From Candidatus Accumulibacter iunctus (GTDB taxonomy: Bacteria; Pseudomonadota; Gammaproteobacteria; Burkholderiales; Rhodocyclaceae): a stretch of 59,315 bases of DNA. The stretch covers positions 18,008 through 77,322 of the forward strand of contig DDUX01000146.1 of assembly GCA_002345025.1 (NCBI GenBank). The letters are read 5' to 3'. The position numbers and the translations under genes are program-made. The stretch's first letter is position 1. Every line of letters begins with the position of its first letter. The notes under the pieces are model-generated. The model saw only the letters and a list, made by a program, of their open reading frames with translations. It was not told the DNA's origin and searched no databases. Positions 34,635-41,825 of this stretch are shown here, one piece after another.

Positions 34635-35100
34635 CCTTGTGGACGGCGCCGCACCTTTCATTGAGGCCGTCCGCGAAATATCCCGAGTTGCCGTTCTGCA
34701 CGACCTCGATGCGACAGCCCAGCGGGTTGGCTTTTGCTTGGCGAACCAATGAGACGGCGTGCTCAAGGGCTTCATTGAAGTGGTAGCCATTGTCCAGGTC
34801 GGAAAAGTCGAGACGAAGCGTGACCCCGGCGCAGGCCGCGAGCATGCCTTGTCGATCCACGGCGGCTGCGGTGCTGAACGGCGCTTCCTGGAGTCGCCGA
34901 TCCAGATCCTCGCGAACCAACGGGCTCAGGGGAGCTGCGGGTTTCCTGCCTCTCCTTGTTTGCTTCTTCACGAACTTGGCGGTGGTGATCACGTCGTCGG
35001 CTGCCAATCTGGCCAGCGATTCTTCTCCCTGCTGTGCCAGTGCTGATTCGAGACGGGTCACCCGCTCTTTCAAGTCCTTCAACAGGCGGTGCATATCCAT
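34624..35100 (-). CDS. Early phage protein with N-terminal coiled coil, unknown
   Basis: A 158-aa protein. The first ~30 residues form a short coiled coil (LLKDLKERVTRLESALAQQ), then a basic segment (VKKQTRRGRKP), and a folded C-terminus with LRLDFSDLDNGYHFNEALEHAV and NGNSGYFADGLNERCGAVH. The ATG overlaps the Ner-like gene's stop by one base; the frame is open further upstream but that would cross the whole preceding gene. Function unknown. Confidence 0.6.
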   Translation of the reverse strand: MDMHRLLKDLKERVTRLESALAQQGEESLARLAADDVITTAKFVKKQTRRGRKPAAPLSPLVREDLDRRLQEAPFSTAAAVDRQGMLAACAGVTLRLDFSDLDNGYHFNEALEHAVSLVRQAKANPLGCRIEVVQNGNSGYFADGLNERCGAVHKVIR

Positions 35101-35357
35101 CAGGAGCCTCCATGGAGGTGGTCGAGGTGTCGGCGCTGGCCGACGGGGTGAATGCGGAGTTCCGGGTAGCGGCCCGGCCAGGCGGATTCCGGGTCCAGGC
35201 CGGTGAGTTCGCAGATGCGGCGGGCGATGCGAATGGATCGGTGACGGCCGTGGATCACGTGCGAGACGTTCATCGCCGACACGCATGTAGCTCTCGCAAC
35301 ACTGGAGAGGCTGGAACCACAGATGCGCAACTGCGCTTTGATCAGTTCGGGGTGCAT
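35100..35357 (-). CDS. Ner/Nlp-like DNA-binding protein, copy 1
   Basis: An 85-aa protein: MHPELIKAQLRICGSSLSSVARATCVSAMNVSHVIHGRHRS then RRICELTGLDPESAWPGRYPE. The helix-turn-helix and the WPGRY ending match the Ner/Nlp family and the second copy at 34149. It is the first gene of the leftward early operon, opposite the repressor, so it probably acts on the intergenic operator. An upstream TTG start is possible but less like the family. Confidence 0.75.
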   Translation of the reverse strand: MHPELIKAQLRICGSSLSSVARATCVSAMNVSHVIHGRHRSIRIARRICELTGLDPESAWPGRYPELRIHPVGQRRHLDHLHGGS

Positions 35358-35428
35358 CGAAGGTCGCAACGTGCGGGGCTTGTTTAGCAGTAAAGGCAAG
35401 TAATGAGGCGAATATTAAGTTCCCGTTT

Positions 35429-35446
35429 GGCACTTTGTCAAGTGCC
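35429..35446. promoter_or_regulatory. Operator palindrome before the repressor gene
   Basis: A perfect inverted repeat GGCACTT-TGTC-AAGTGCC lies 15 bases before the repressor start, in the AT-rich interval (35358–35460) between the divergent repressor and Ner-like genes. TTGGCA at its left edge could be a -35. It is the natural binding site for the phage repressor or a Ner-like protein. Confidence 0.65.
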
Positions 35447-35460
35447 GTATGGAGATTCAC

Positions 35461-35820
35461 ATGGTCGAGTTAGATCTGGTCGAGATTGGTGCGCGAATAC
35501 GCCAAGTGCGAGGGTCCATGACGCAGAAAGAATTCGCCGACCGCCTTGGCATAGGGAGAACTTCTGTCGTGCGCTACGAGTCTGGCGAGAGATCTCCGGA
35601 CGCGGTGTTCATCGCCCGGGCTCACGCGCTTCTCGGTGTTGATCCGATCTGGCTTTTGGCTGGTGTGGGCGGCGGCGCGACGCCAGCGCTAACCCCTGAA
35701 GAATCCGCGCTCCTGGACAACTTCCGCCACTCGCCGCCGGCGGCGCGGAAGGCCATCAAGGCGACGAGCGATCTGCTCGCGCAACACGGAAGACCTGGAG
35801 ACGAGGCAGAATGCGGCTGA
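35461..35820 (+). CDS. XRE-family phage repressor
   Basis: A 119-aa protein with a classical helix-turn-helix (IGARIRQVRGSMTQKEFADRLGIGRTSVVRYESGERSP) and a short helical C-terminal domain. It is encoded opposite to the early operon, as expected for the lysogeny repressor. GGAG lies seven bases before the ATG at 35461; an in-frame ATG at 35449 has no ribosome site. It lacks the beta-type Mu c repressor fold, so it is a replacement by a lambda-like repressor. Confidence 0.8.
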   Translation: MVELDLVEIGARIRQVRGSMTQKEFADRLGIGRTSVVRYESGERSPDAVFIARAHALLGVDPIWLLAGVGGGATPALTPEESALLDNFRHSPPAARKAIKATSDLLAQHGRPGDEAECG

Positions 35821-35917
35821 TCCACAGCGATGGCATGCCGGGTAGATCAGGCCGGTACGGCTGCAGCCTGTGGTCCTGCTCCGCGCGTAACGAACACAAC
35901 TCACGGAAAGGTGGCAC

Positions 35918-36289
35918 ATGGCAAACAACACGATCATCTTCGAGAATCCGCGCACGGGCCAGGTGCGTTCGGCCCCGGTTGGCTTATCGTGGACAACGCT
36001 GTTGTTCGGACCGTTTCCCATGCTCTTTCGAGGGAGTTGGAAATGGTTTGTGATCATTCTTCTCCTGGCTCTGATCACGGGAGGTCTGAGCAACATCATC
36101 TTTCTCTTTGCGGCCAATAAGGCTTACATCAAGGAGTTGATCAGCGAAGGATTCCAGGTGAAGTCCGTCGCCAGGGGTACGCTGAGCGAAATGGGAAAAC
36201 AGCTTGGTTATGCCCTGCCGCTACACGAATCGACGGCTAGACCACGCTCGCGTATCGCTGCCGACCAGATGGCCAGCGATGGGCGCTAG
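35918..36289 (+). CDS. Small inner-membrane protein, cargo
   Basis: A 123-aa protein. The N-terminus is a soluble strand (TIIFENPRTGQVRSAPVGLSW), then one or two membrane helices (WTTLLFGPFPMLFRG and FVIILLLALITGGLSNIIFLFA), then a soluble tail ending RIAADQMASDGR. It resembles DUF2628/HrgC-type small membrane proteins. AAAGG precedes the ATG. Role unknown; its position beside the repressor suggests expression in the lysogen. Confidence 0.6.
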   Translation: MANNTIIFENPRTGQVRSAPVGLSWTTLLFGPFPMLFRGSWKWFVIILLLALITGGLSNIIFLFAANKAYIKELISEGFQVKSVARGTLSEMGKQLGYALPLHESTARPRSRIAADQMASDGR

Positions 36290-36323
36290 ATCAGCGGCCG
36301 CCGTTGCCCCGCCGGACATTCCG

Positions 36324-36551
36324 ATGTTCCTCCCCGTCCTCTCCCTGGCCCTGCTGCTCGCATCCGCTGGCGCCGGCGCCGAGATCCTCGCCGGCCAGGT
36401 GGTCCGCGTGGTCGATGGCGACACCGTGACGGTGCGCTCTCTGGACGGCCAGACGCACCAGGTCCGGCTGGCTGGCATCGATGCCCCGGAGCGGGCGCAG
36501 CTGATCGGTGCGACCCTGCCGGTCAACCAGTTCGCAGCACGAGACGGATAA
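36324..36551 (+). pseudogene. Thermonuclease-like (SNase) gene, truncated
   Basis: A 75-aa product: a signal peptide (MFLPVLSLALLLASAGAGAE) and the first strands of the staphylococcal-nuclease fold (VVRVVDGDTVTVRSLDGQ, VRLAGIDAPER), then an unrelated tail GATLPVNQFAARDG and a stop. Full-length family members need about 100 more residues including the catalytic Arg and Glu. The break lies right before the TcmP gene, so the TcmP module probably replaced the 3' part. Confidence 0.75.
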
Positions 36552-36566
36552 TCCGATGAGGGCACG

Positions 36567-37394
36567 ATGGGCAAGTTGATCGACGGGGACGATGGCCCGC
36601 CTGTCGAGGAGGTTGGCGCGTGGGCCAAGGAGAAGCACAACTACCTTTGCCGGTACATCGACATTTCCCGCAGTGCGCGAGCGAAGTACATCGGGCCGGG
36701 CAAGGCCGGGGCGACCTACCTGGATCTGTTCTGCGGGCCCGGGCGGTGTCGAGTCCGGGAAACCGGAGAGTGGATTGACGGCGGGGTCGTCGCGGCCTGG
36801 AAGAAGAGCCGCGAAGGCGGCGCACCGTTCACCCGGGTCTATATCGGCGATCTCGATCCACTAAGGAGGCAGGCGGCGGCCGGCCGCCTGCGTCGTCTGG
36901 ACGCGCCGGTCATCGAGATGGAAGGCGCGGCGGTCGAGACCGCCAGGAAGGTCGTCGGCGAACTGAATCCCCATGGGCTCCATTTTGCCTTTCTTGACCC
37001 GTTCGACCTGGCGGCACTGGACTTCAAGATCATCGCATGCCTGTCCAAGCTCACACGCATCGACATGCTGGTGCACATCAGCCAGATGGACCTGCAGCGC
37101 AACGCGGTGAGCTACGCCACTGCAGCGGAATCGCCCTTCGATTCGTTCACGCCGGGTTGGCGGCAGAGGGTACCGGTGGGTCTGCCTCAGCAAACGCTGC
37201 GGCGTCGGATCTTGCAGGACTGGCGCGACCAGGTGGCGGGGCTCGGTGTCTGGCCGTCGACGGAAATGCGGCTGCTCACCGGCGGAAAGAATCAGGCCCT
37301 CTACTGGCTGCTGATGGCCGCCAGGCATCCCCTGCCGCACAAGTTTTGGACCACTGCGTCCAACGTCGAGGGACAGGGCCGCTTCGACTTCTAG
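36567..37394 (+). CDS. tcmP: Three-Cys-motif partner protein TcmP
   Basis: A 275-aa protein. The N-terminus EEVGAWAKEKHNYLCRYIDI is characteristic of TcmP. A Rossmann methyltransferase-like motif follows (YLDLFCGPGRCR), then YIGDLDPLRRQAA and FLDPFDLAALDF. TcmP always accompanies a three-Cys-motif (Gp37/Gp68, DUF5131) protein, and one is encoded convergently here with overlapping stop codons (CTAG). The biochemical role is not established in the family; nucleic-acid modification or repair is a guess. Confidence 0.88.
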   Translation: MGKLIDGDDGPPVEEVGAWAKEKHNYLCRYIDISRSARAKYIGPGKAGATYLDLFCGPGRCRVRETGEWIDGGVVAAWKKSREGGAPFTRVYIGDLDPLRRQAAAGRLRRLDAPVIEMEGAAVETARKVVGELNPHGLHFAFLDPFDLAALDFKIIACLSKLTRIDMLVHISQMDLQRNAVSYATAAESPFDSFTPGWRQRVPVGLPQQTLRRRILQDWRDQVAGLGVWPSTEMRLLTGGKNQALYWLLMAARHPLPHKFWTTASNVEGQGRFDF

Positions 37395-38137
37395 GGATGC
37401 GCGCCACCCTGCGGATAGGCGTCCCAGGTGCGGCCGCGAAAGACGCGCCCGTTCGCCTTCTTGTGGCGCTTGACGCCGTCAGCGCCCCAGCCACCCCACT
37501 GCTTGAAGAAGAACGCAGCGCCGGCCGCTGCGGCCTGCTCCTGCACGCGCGACACCCATTCCTCGCGCATCGGCCGGGCCTTGGGGCCTGATTCGCCCCC
37601 GACGATCACCCAGTGGATGTCGCGTAGATCGACGCGGCCCAAGTCTTCCAGCAGCGGCTCGATGGAGAGGAAGCGGATCGGCGCGTGGACCTGACGCAGG
37701 AAATCGATGCGCGGCAGACCGTGCTTGCGGTCCTCTACCGACACGCCGAGCCAGACGTTTTGTGGGCAGGATCGGCTGGCGAAATACTCCGGCAGGCGCG
37801 CGGCCCGCTTGGTGAGGATTTGATAGGTGTGTTGCGGCGTGCCCTCGATGATCGCGAAGACCTGATCGAGAAAGCGGTCCGTGACGTTCTCGTGGAAGAG
37901 GTCGCTCATGCTGTTGACGAAGTAGGTGGTCGGTCTCTTGCGCGCCAGCGGCTGCGCCAGCCGGTTCTCATGCATGCTGAGTACGAACTCGTTCTCGTAG
38001 CCGTGCGCGCCCATGGCGTGCAGTCGCCGCGCCATCCCTTCGGCGTAGCAGTTCTTGCATCCAGGAGAGACCTTGCTGCATCCGGTGGTCGGGTTCCAGG
38101 TGTGTTCCGTCCATTCGATGGTCGATTTCGTTGCCAT
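37391..38137 (-). CDS. Three-Cys-motif protein, phage Gp37/Gp68 family (DUF5131)
   Basis: A 248-aa protein starting KSTIEWTEHTWNPTTGCSKVSPGCKNCYAE, whose cysteines (20, 27, 30) form C-x6-C-x2-C, a likely iron-sulfur site of radical-SAM type. Further family segments are NSMSDLFHENV, the TYQILTKRA strand, NVWLGVSVED and VGGESGPKARPM, and the C-terminal FFKQWGGWG. It is convergent with tcmP and forms with it a conserved two-gene module found on phages and plasmids. Enzymatic activity is unknown. Confidence 0.9.
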   Translation of the reverse strand: MATKSTIEWTEHTWNPTTGCSKVSPGCKNCYAEGMARRLHAMGAHGYENEFVLSMHENRLAQPLARKRPTTYFVNSMSDLFHENVTDRFLDQVFAIIEGTPQHTYQILTKRAARLPEYFASRSCPQNVWLGVSVEDRKHGLPRIDFLRQVHAPIRFLSIEPLLEDLGRVDLRDIHWVIVGGESGPKARPMREEWVSRVQEQAAAAGAAFFFKQWGGWGADGVKRHKKANGRVFRGRTWDAYPQGGAHP

Positions 38138-38313
38138 GCGTCCTCCTGTTTCGTCGATACCTCGGCTGCTGGATCATAAATCAGCGCGCGCATGATATGC
38201 GGGATTGTGGCTTGTGGTTGGCTCTCCCCCAGAATGCCGGATGTGTACCCGGTCCCTCGTTGGTGATATCTTCGGGGCCGCAGAAACCGCTGAGCCAACG
38301 GGGTTATGTCTTG

Positions 38314-38562
38314 ATGGACGACCTGCCTGTAGAACCGCCTTTGACGGCGACCCGCCCCCGTTTGAGCTGCTGGCGCAGCAGAACGGGTTCCGCTTCTGGC
38401 TGGCTTTCGACCTCGCCCGCGCCCTGGGTTACGCCGACACCAAGCCGTTGCGCAAGGCTTTGAACAAGGCGCCGGGGGTGTCTGCATGATGCGGAACTGA
38501 AGAAGCTGGACGCGCCGTCGAAGAAGCCTGTCAAGAATGGTTCGGATGAGCCCAGGTCTTGA
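38314..38562 (+). pseudogene. BRO-N/antirepressor-like remnant with two compensating frameshifts
   Basis: The segment begins MDDLPVEPP in one frame, continues as FELLAQQNGFRFWLAFDLARALGYADTKPLRKAL in the next, and ends LHDAELKKLDAPSKKPVKNGSDEPRS back in the first. The middle resembles the BRO-N domain of phage antirepressors (FxAxDLARALGY). It looks like the decayed end of an antirepressor or a chimaeric remnant. Sequencing indels could give the same picture. Confidence 0.5.
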
Positions 38563-38689
38563 TTCTTGAAAGGCTATCGGTGCCTGCCAGGCCACCAACC
38601 CACTGCCCGAGTCGTGATCGGGCGTTTATAAACGCGCGGCGGCCGCTCTGGGCGCCAATTCGCACTGGTGACGGAAACACAATCGGGGC

Positions 38690-38833
38690 ATGCAGAAGAC
38701 TAGGCAGGTTTATCGCGATGTTCGTGACGTGCTGGGCCGCTACTGGGCGATCTATGGCGGGCTCGCGGCCTTGTTGCGCTCACCCTACTTTCATCTCTCG
38801 ATCGTTCTGACTCCCGACTCCGAGCCGTTTTGA
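38690..38833 (+). CDS. Short hydrophobic protein, 47 aa
   Basis: An ATG at 38690 opens a 47-aa frame: MQKTRQVYRDVRDVLGRYW, then AIYGGLAALLRSPYFHLSIVL and a short tail. One amphipathic or membrane-associated helix is likely. It fills most of the space before the late promoter at 38883. A weak ribosome site (GGGG) precedes it. Support is moderate because of its size. Confidence 0.4.
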   Translation: MQKTRQVYRDVRDVLGRYWAIYGGLAALLRSPYFHLSIVLTPDSEPF

Positions 38834-38882
38834 GAACGAGCGCGACGGCGCCGCCCGTCGAATCGCTTCGTCCTTCTGCCTT

Positions 38883-38908
38883 GCGCGCGCGCGACCGACA
38901 GTGGACGC
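38883..38908 (+). promoter_or_regulatory. Putative late promoter (head operon), probably leaderless
   Basis: A GCGCGCGCGCG tract (38883–38893), then ACC, GACAGT (38897–38902) and six bases (GGACGC) before the protease ATG. The arrangement repeats that before the lysozyme-like and tape-measure genes. No Shine-Dalgarno lies before this ATG. In Mu a late promoter (PI) is also placed just before the protease gene. Confidence 0.6.
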
Positions 38909-39976
38909 ATGTCGCTTCGCCAAACCACCCGCAAGAGCACTGGCCGCACGGCCGCAATCGCGAGCTGTGCCGTCGATCTGGCCGGCGCCGGCGGCGCGCC
39001 ACGAGACGTGCGGTTGCTGCCGGCGGGCGAGTTCCGCTCCTGGGATGGTCGCCCGACTGACGTCGCCGCCTGGGTGATGACGGACGAAGACGGCCTGCGG
39101 CTGGTGGCGGAAGCGGCGGCGCGGGCGAGCGACCGAGTCATCGACTTCGAGCACGCGACCCTGCGTGCGAAGTCCGGTGGCGATCGGGCGCCGGCTGCCG
39201 GCTGGTTCCGGCGGCTCGAGTGGCGTCCCGGCGATGGGCTGTGGGCGGTCGGCGTGCGCTGGACGGCGCAGGCTGCCCGGCACATCGCCGACCAGGAATA
39301 CCGGTACGTGTCGCCGGTGTTCTCCTACGACAAGGATTCGGGCCGCGTGGAGCGGCTCTTGCACGCCGCACTGACAAACGACCCGGGATTGGACGGGTTG
39401 ACTGATCTCGCCGCCCTGGCGGCCGAGCTGTTTGCATCACCCACTATCGCACAGGAGTCTGCAATGCCTGCCATCCTCAAGAACTTGCTGGCCGCTCTCG
39501 GCCTGCAGGAGACCGCTACCGAAGCCGAGGCGCTGTCGGCGGTCGAAGCCCTGAAAACCAACGTCGCCATGCTGAGCGCGCAGGTCGCGGCGCCCGATCC
39601 CTCGAAGTACGCCCCCCTGGCGGCGCTCTCGGCGTTGCAGACCGAGAACGCCCAGGTGAAGGGCCAACTGGCAGCGCTCACCGGCGAGATCGCCGCGGCA
39701 AAGGTGGCGAAGCAGGTTGCCGATGCCCTGGCCGCAGGCAAGCTGACGCCGGCGATGGAAGACTGGGCCAAGACCCTCGGGGCAGCCAACCCGACCGCGC
39801 TGAGCGCTTTTCTCGATGCCGCTCCGGTCGTCGTCGATCTGGGCGCCAAGCAGAGTGACGGCAAGCAGCCCGCTGGCACTGGCGGCCAGGCTCTGAGCGC
39901 GGCGGAGCTGGCGGTCTGCCGGTCGATGGCTCTCGCGCCGGAGGACTTCGCCAAGACACGCCAGGCAGCCGCCTGA
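38909..39976 (+). CDS. Prohead protease with C-terminal scaffold (Mu gpI/gpZ-like)
   Basis: A 355-aa protein. Residues 1–185 are the protease: DVRLLPAGEFRSWDGRP, VIDFEHATLRA (likely catalytic His at 82) and YRYVSPVFSYD. The remainder is a helical scaffold. In Mu the scaffold gpZ is made from an internal in-frame start; here ATG 39464 (MPAILKNLLAALG) has AGGAG six bases upstream and would give a 170-aa scaffold. The first gene of the rightward late arm, with no ribosome site at its own ATG. Confidence 0.9.
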   Translation: MSLRQTTRKSTGRTAAIASCAVDLAGAGGAPRDVRLLPAGEFRSWDGRPTDVAAWVMTDEDGLRLVAEAAARASDRVIDFEHATLRAKSGGDRAPAAGWFRRLEWRPGDGLWAVGVRWTAQAARHIADQEYRYVSPVFSYDKDSGRVERLLHAALTNDPGLDGLTDLAALAAELFASPTIAQESAMPAILKNLLAALGLQETATEAEALSAVEALKTNVAMLSAQVAAPDPSKYAPLAALSALQTENAQVKGQLAALTGEIAAAKVAKQVADALAAGKLTPAMEDWAKTLGAANPTALSAFLDAAPVVVDLGAKQSDGKQPAGTGGQALSAAELAVCRSMALAPEDFAKTRQAAA

Positions 39977-40011
39977 CCGGCCTGAACCATTCCATTTCCC
40001 AGGAGACCTGA

Positions 40012-40419
40012 ATGTCCGCGCTCACCGCCGACCGCAATACTCCCAGTCGTGACAATGTCGATTTCTCCCTGCCGGTTGCTGCGTCCACGAAGCTGTGGGC
40101 GGGCAGCATTGCCTGCCTCAACGCTTCCGGCTTCCTGACCAAGGGCGCCGTCTCCACGACGCTGAAGACGGTCGGTGTCGTGCAGGAGACCGTCGACAAC
40201 ACCCTTGGCGGAAACGGCGCGGTCGCCGGCAAGGTGCGCCGCGGCTGCTGGAAGTTCGGCAACTCGTCGGCGGGGGATCTGATCGCCGCCGCCGACTGGG
40301 GCGCGCAGTGCTTCATCGTCGATGACCAGACCGTGGCCAAGACGAACGGCGGCTCGACACGCTCGGTAGCCGGCATCATTCGCCATGTCGAAGCCGACGG
40401 CGTGTGGGTCGAGTTCTGA
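40012..40419 (+). CDS. Probable head decoration protein
   Basis: A 135-aa protein: DNVDFSLPVAASTKLWAGSIACLNASGFLTKG, then VGVVQETVDNT and AGDLIAAADWGAQCFIVDDQTVAKTNGGSTRSVAGIIRHVEADGVWVEF. It is beta-rich and sits between the protease/scaffold and the major head gene, the usual place of a capsid cement protein in B3/D3112-type phages. CAGGAGA precedes the ATG. Confidence 0.75.
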   Translation: MSALTADRNTPSRDNVDFSLPVAASTKLWAGSIACLNASGFLTKGAVSTTLKTVGVVQETVDNTLGGNGAVAGKVRRGCWKFGNSSAGDLIAAADWGAQCFIVDDQTVAKTNGGSTRSVAGIIRHVEADGVWVEF

Positions 40420-40452
40420 CCGCAAGATCCATCACTCACCAAGGAGTTTCCT

Positions 40453-41469
40453 ATGCGCCATCTCTTTTCGTTCCGGTACGCCGCCATTGGCCTGGCGGTC
40501 CTGCTGGCCTTCGCGTGGTCCCTCGCCTTTCTCGTCGGATCGGCGGCGCCGATGGATCCCGGTGATCCGTGGCTGTTCGGCGCCGCCGGAATCATCGTCA
40601 ACCGCGACAGCCTCAACGCGATGTACAACGGGTTCAAGACCGCCTACAACAACGCCTTTGCCGGCGTGCAGCCGATGTGGAGCAAGGTGGCAACGCTGGT
40701 GCCGTCGTCCGCCAAGGTGGAGAACTACGGCTGGCTGGGGCAGTTTCCCAAGTTGCGCGAGTGGGTTGGCGATCGCCAGGTGAAAGGCATCGCCGCGTCG
40801 AGCTACCAGATTGCCAACAAGAAGTTCGAGGCGTCGATCGGCGTCCCGCGGGATGATGTCGAGGACGATACCTACGGGGTGCTGACGCCGCTGTTCTCCT
40901 CGATGGGCCAGTCGGCAGCAGTGCACCCCGACGAGCTGGTGTTCGCGCTGCTGGCGGCCGGCTTCAGCACGACCTGCTTCGATGGCCAGTATTTCTTCGA
41001 CTCGGATCATCCAGTCGGTGCCGGGGTCGTCAGCAATACGGGCGGCGGGGCGGGCAGCGCCTGGTATCTGCTGGATACCTCGCGGCCGCTGCGCCCGATC
41101 ATTTTCCAGAAGCGCCGGGAGTACGCGCTGACCGCGCTGGTCGACGCCAATGATGAGGGCGTCTGGATGCGCGACGAATACCGTTACGGTGTCGATGCGC
41201 GTGTCAATGTCGGGTACGGCTTCTGGCAGATGGCCTACGGCAGCAAGCAAACGCTGGACGCGACCAGCTTCAATGCAGCGGTCGCGGCGATGATGGCGTT
41301 CGCCAGCGACGATGGCCGGCCGCTCGGCATCAGCCCGAACCTGCTGGTGGTGGCGCCCGGCAACCGTGCCGCCGGAAAGGCGTTGGTCGAGGCCGAGACG
41401 CTGGCAAGCGGGGCGAGCAACACGAACTTCAAGGCGGTCGAGCTGTACGTCTGCCCCTGGCTGACCTGA
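40453..41469 (+). CDS. Major head protein (Mu gpT-like) with an N-terminal hydrophobic extension
   Basis: A 338-aa protein. From about residue 47 it matches the Mu gpT family: IIVNRDSLNAMYNGFKTAYNNAF, YGWLGQFPKLREWVGDR, KKFEASIGVPRDDVEDD and the C-terminal PNLLVVAPGNR. The first 46 residues are extra and include a clear membrane-type helix (YAAIGLAVLLAFAWSLAFLV). AAGGAG lies six bases before this ATG, whereas the internal ATG at 40552 has no ribosome site. The extension may be removed by the phage protease; its purpose is unclear. Confidence 0.88.
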   Translation: MRHLFSFRYAAIGLAVLLAFAWSLAFLVGSAAPMDPGDPWLFGAAGIIVNRDSLNAMYNGFKTAYNNAFAGVQPMWSKVATLVPSSAKVENYGWLGQFPKLREWVGDRQVKGIAASSYQIANKKFEASIGVPRDDVEDDTYGVLTPLFSSMGQSAAVHPDELVFALLAAGFSTTCFDGQYFFDSDHPVGAGVVSNTGGGAGSAWYLLDTSRPLRPIIFQKRREYALTALVDANDEGVWMRDEYRYGVDARVNVGYGFWQMAYGSKQTLDATSFNAAVAAMMAFASDDGRPLGISPNLLVVAPGNRAAGKALVEAETLASGASNTNFKAVELYVCPWLT

Positions 41470-41581
41470 TAGCAACCAATTCTCTGTGGACGGTAGTGGC
41501 GATTGCTCCCCGCCCCGCGAAGAAAGATTGTGCGGGTCGGGCAGGGCACATGGCGTCATTGACGACGAAATAGGAGGCATC

Positions 41582-41803
41582 ATGAAAGCAGGCGTTACAC
41601 AACAAGACCCAGAAGCCCAGGCCGCTACGCCGCCTCGCGCCCAGGCCAGAACGCACCGCGTCAGCGCCGTGCCTGGAAACGGCTTCTGGAGAGCCGGCAG
41701 GCACTGGACTCGCGCCGGTACCGAGATCGACATCGGCGATTTCACCGAAGATGAGTGGGCGGCTCTGACGTCCGAGCCGATGCTGGTCGTCGTCGCACTT
41801 TGA
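41582..41803 (+). CDS. Mu gp35 / HI1506-like small protein
   Basis: A 73-aa protein. The C-terminal part GFWRAGRHWTRAGTEIDIGDFTEDEWAALTSEPMLVV fits the HI1506-related family found between the head and gp36 genes of Mu-like phages. AGGAGG lies six bases before the ATG. Probably a minor head or connector protein. Confidence 0.7.
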   Translation: MKAGVTQQDPEAQAATPPRAQARTHRVSAVPGNGFWRAGRHWTRAGTEIDIGDFTEDEWAALTSEPMLVVVAL

Positions 41804-41825
41804 TCCGTAGGCGGCGGGAGGTACT

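Noticed and set aside
38176..38190. ATAAATCAGCGCGC resembling the phage-end sites
   Set aside because: Only the ATAAATCAG core is shared and the flanking GCGCG is on the wrong side. It might be an internal transposase site as in Mu, but one partial match is not enough.
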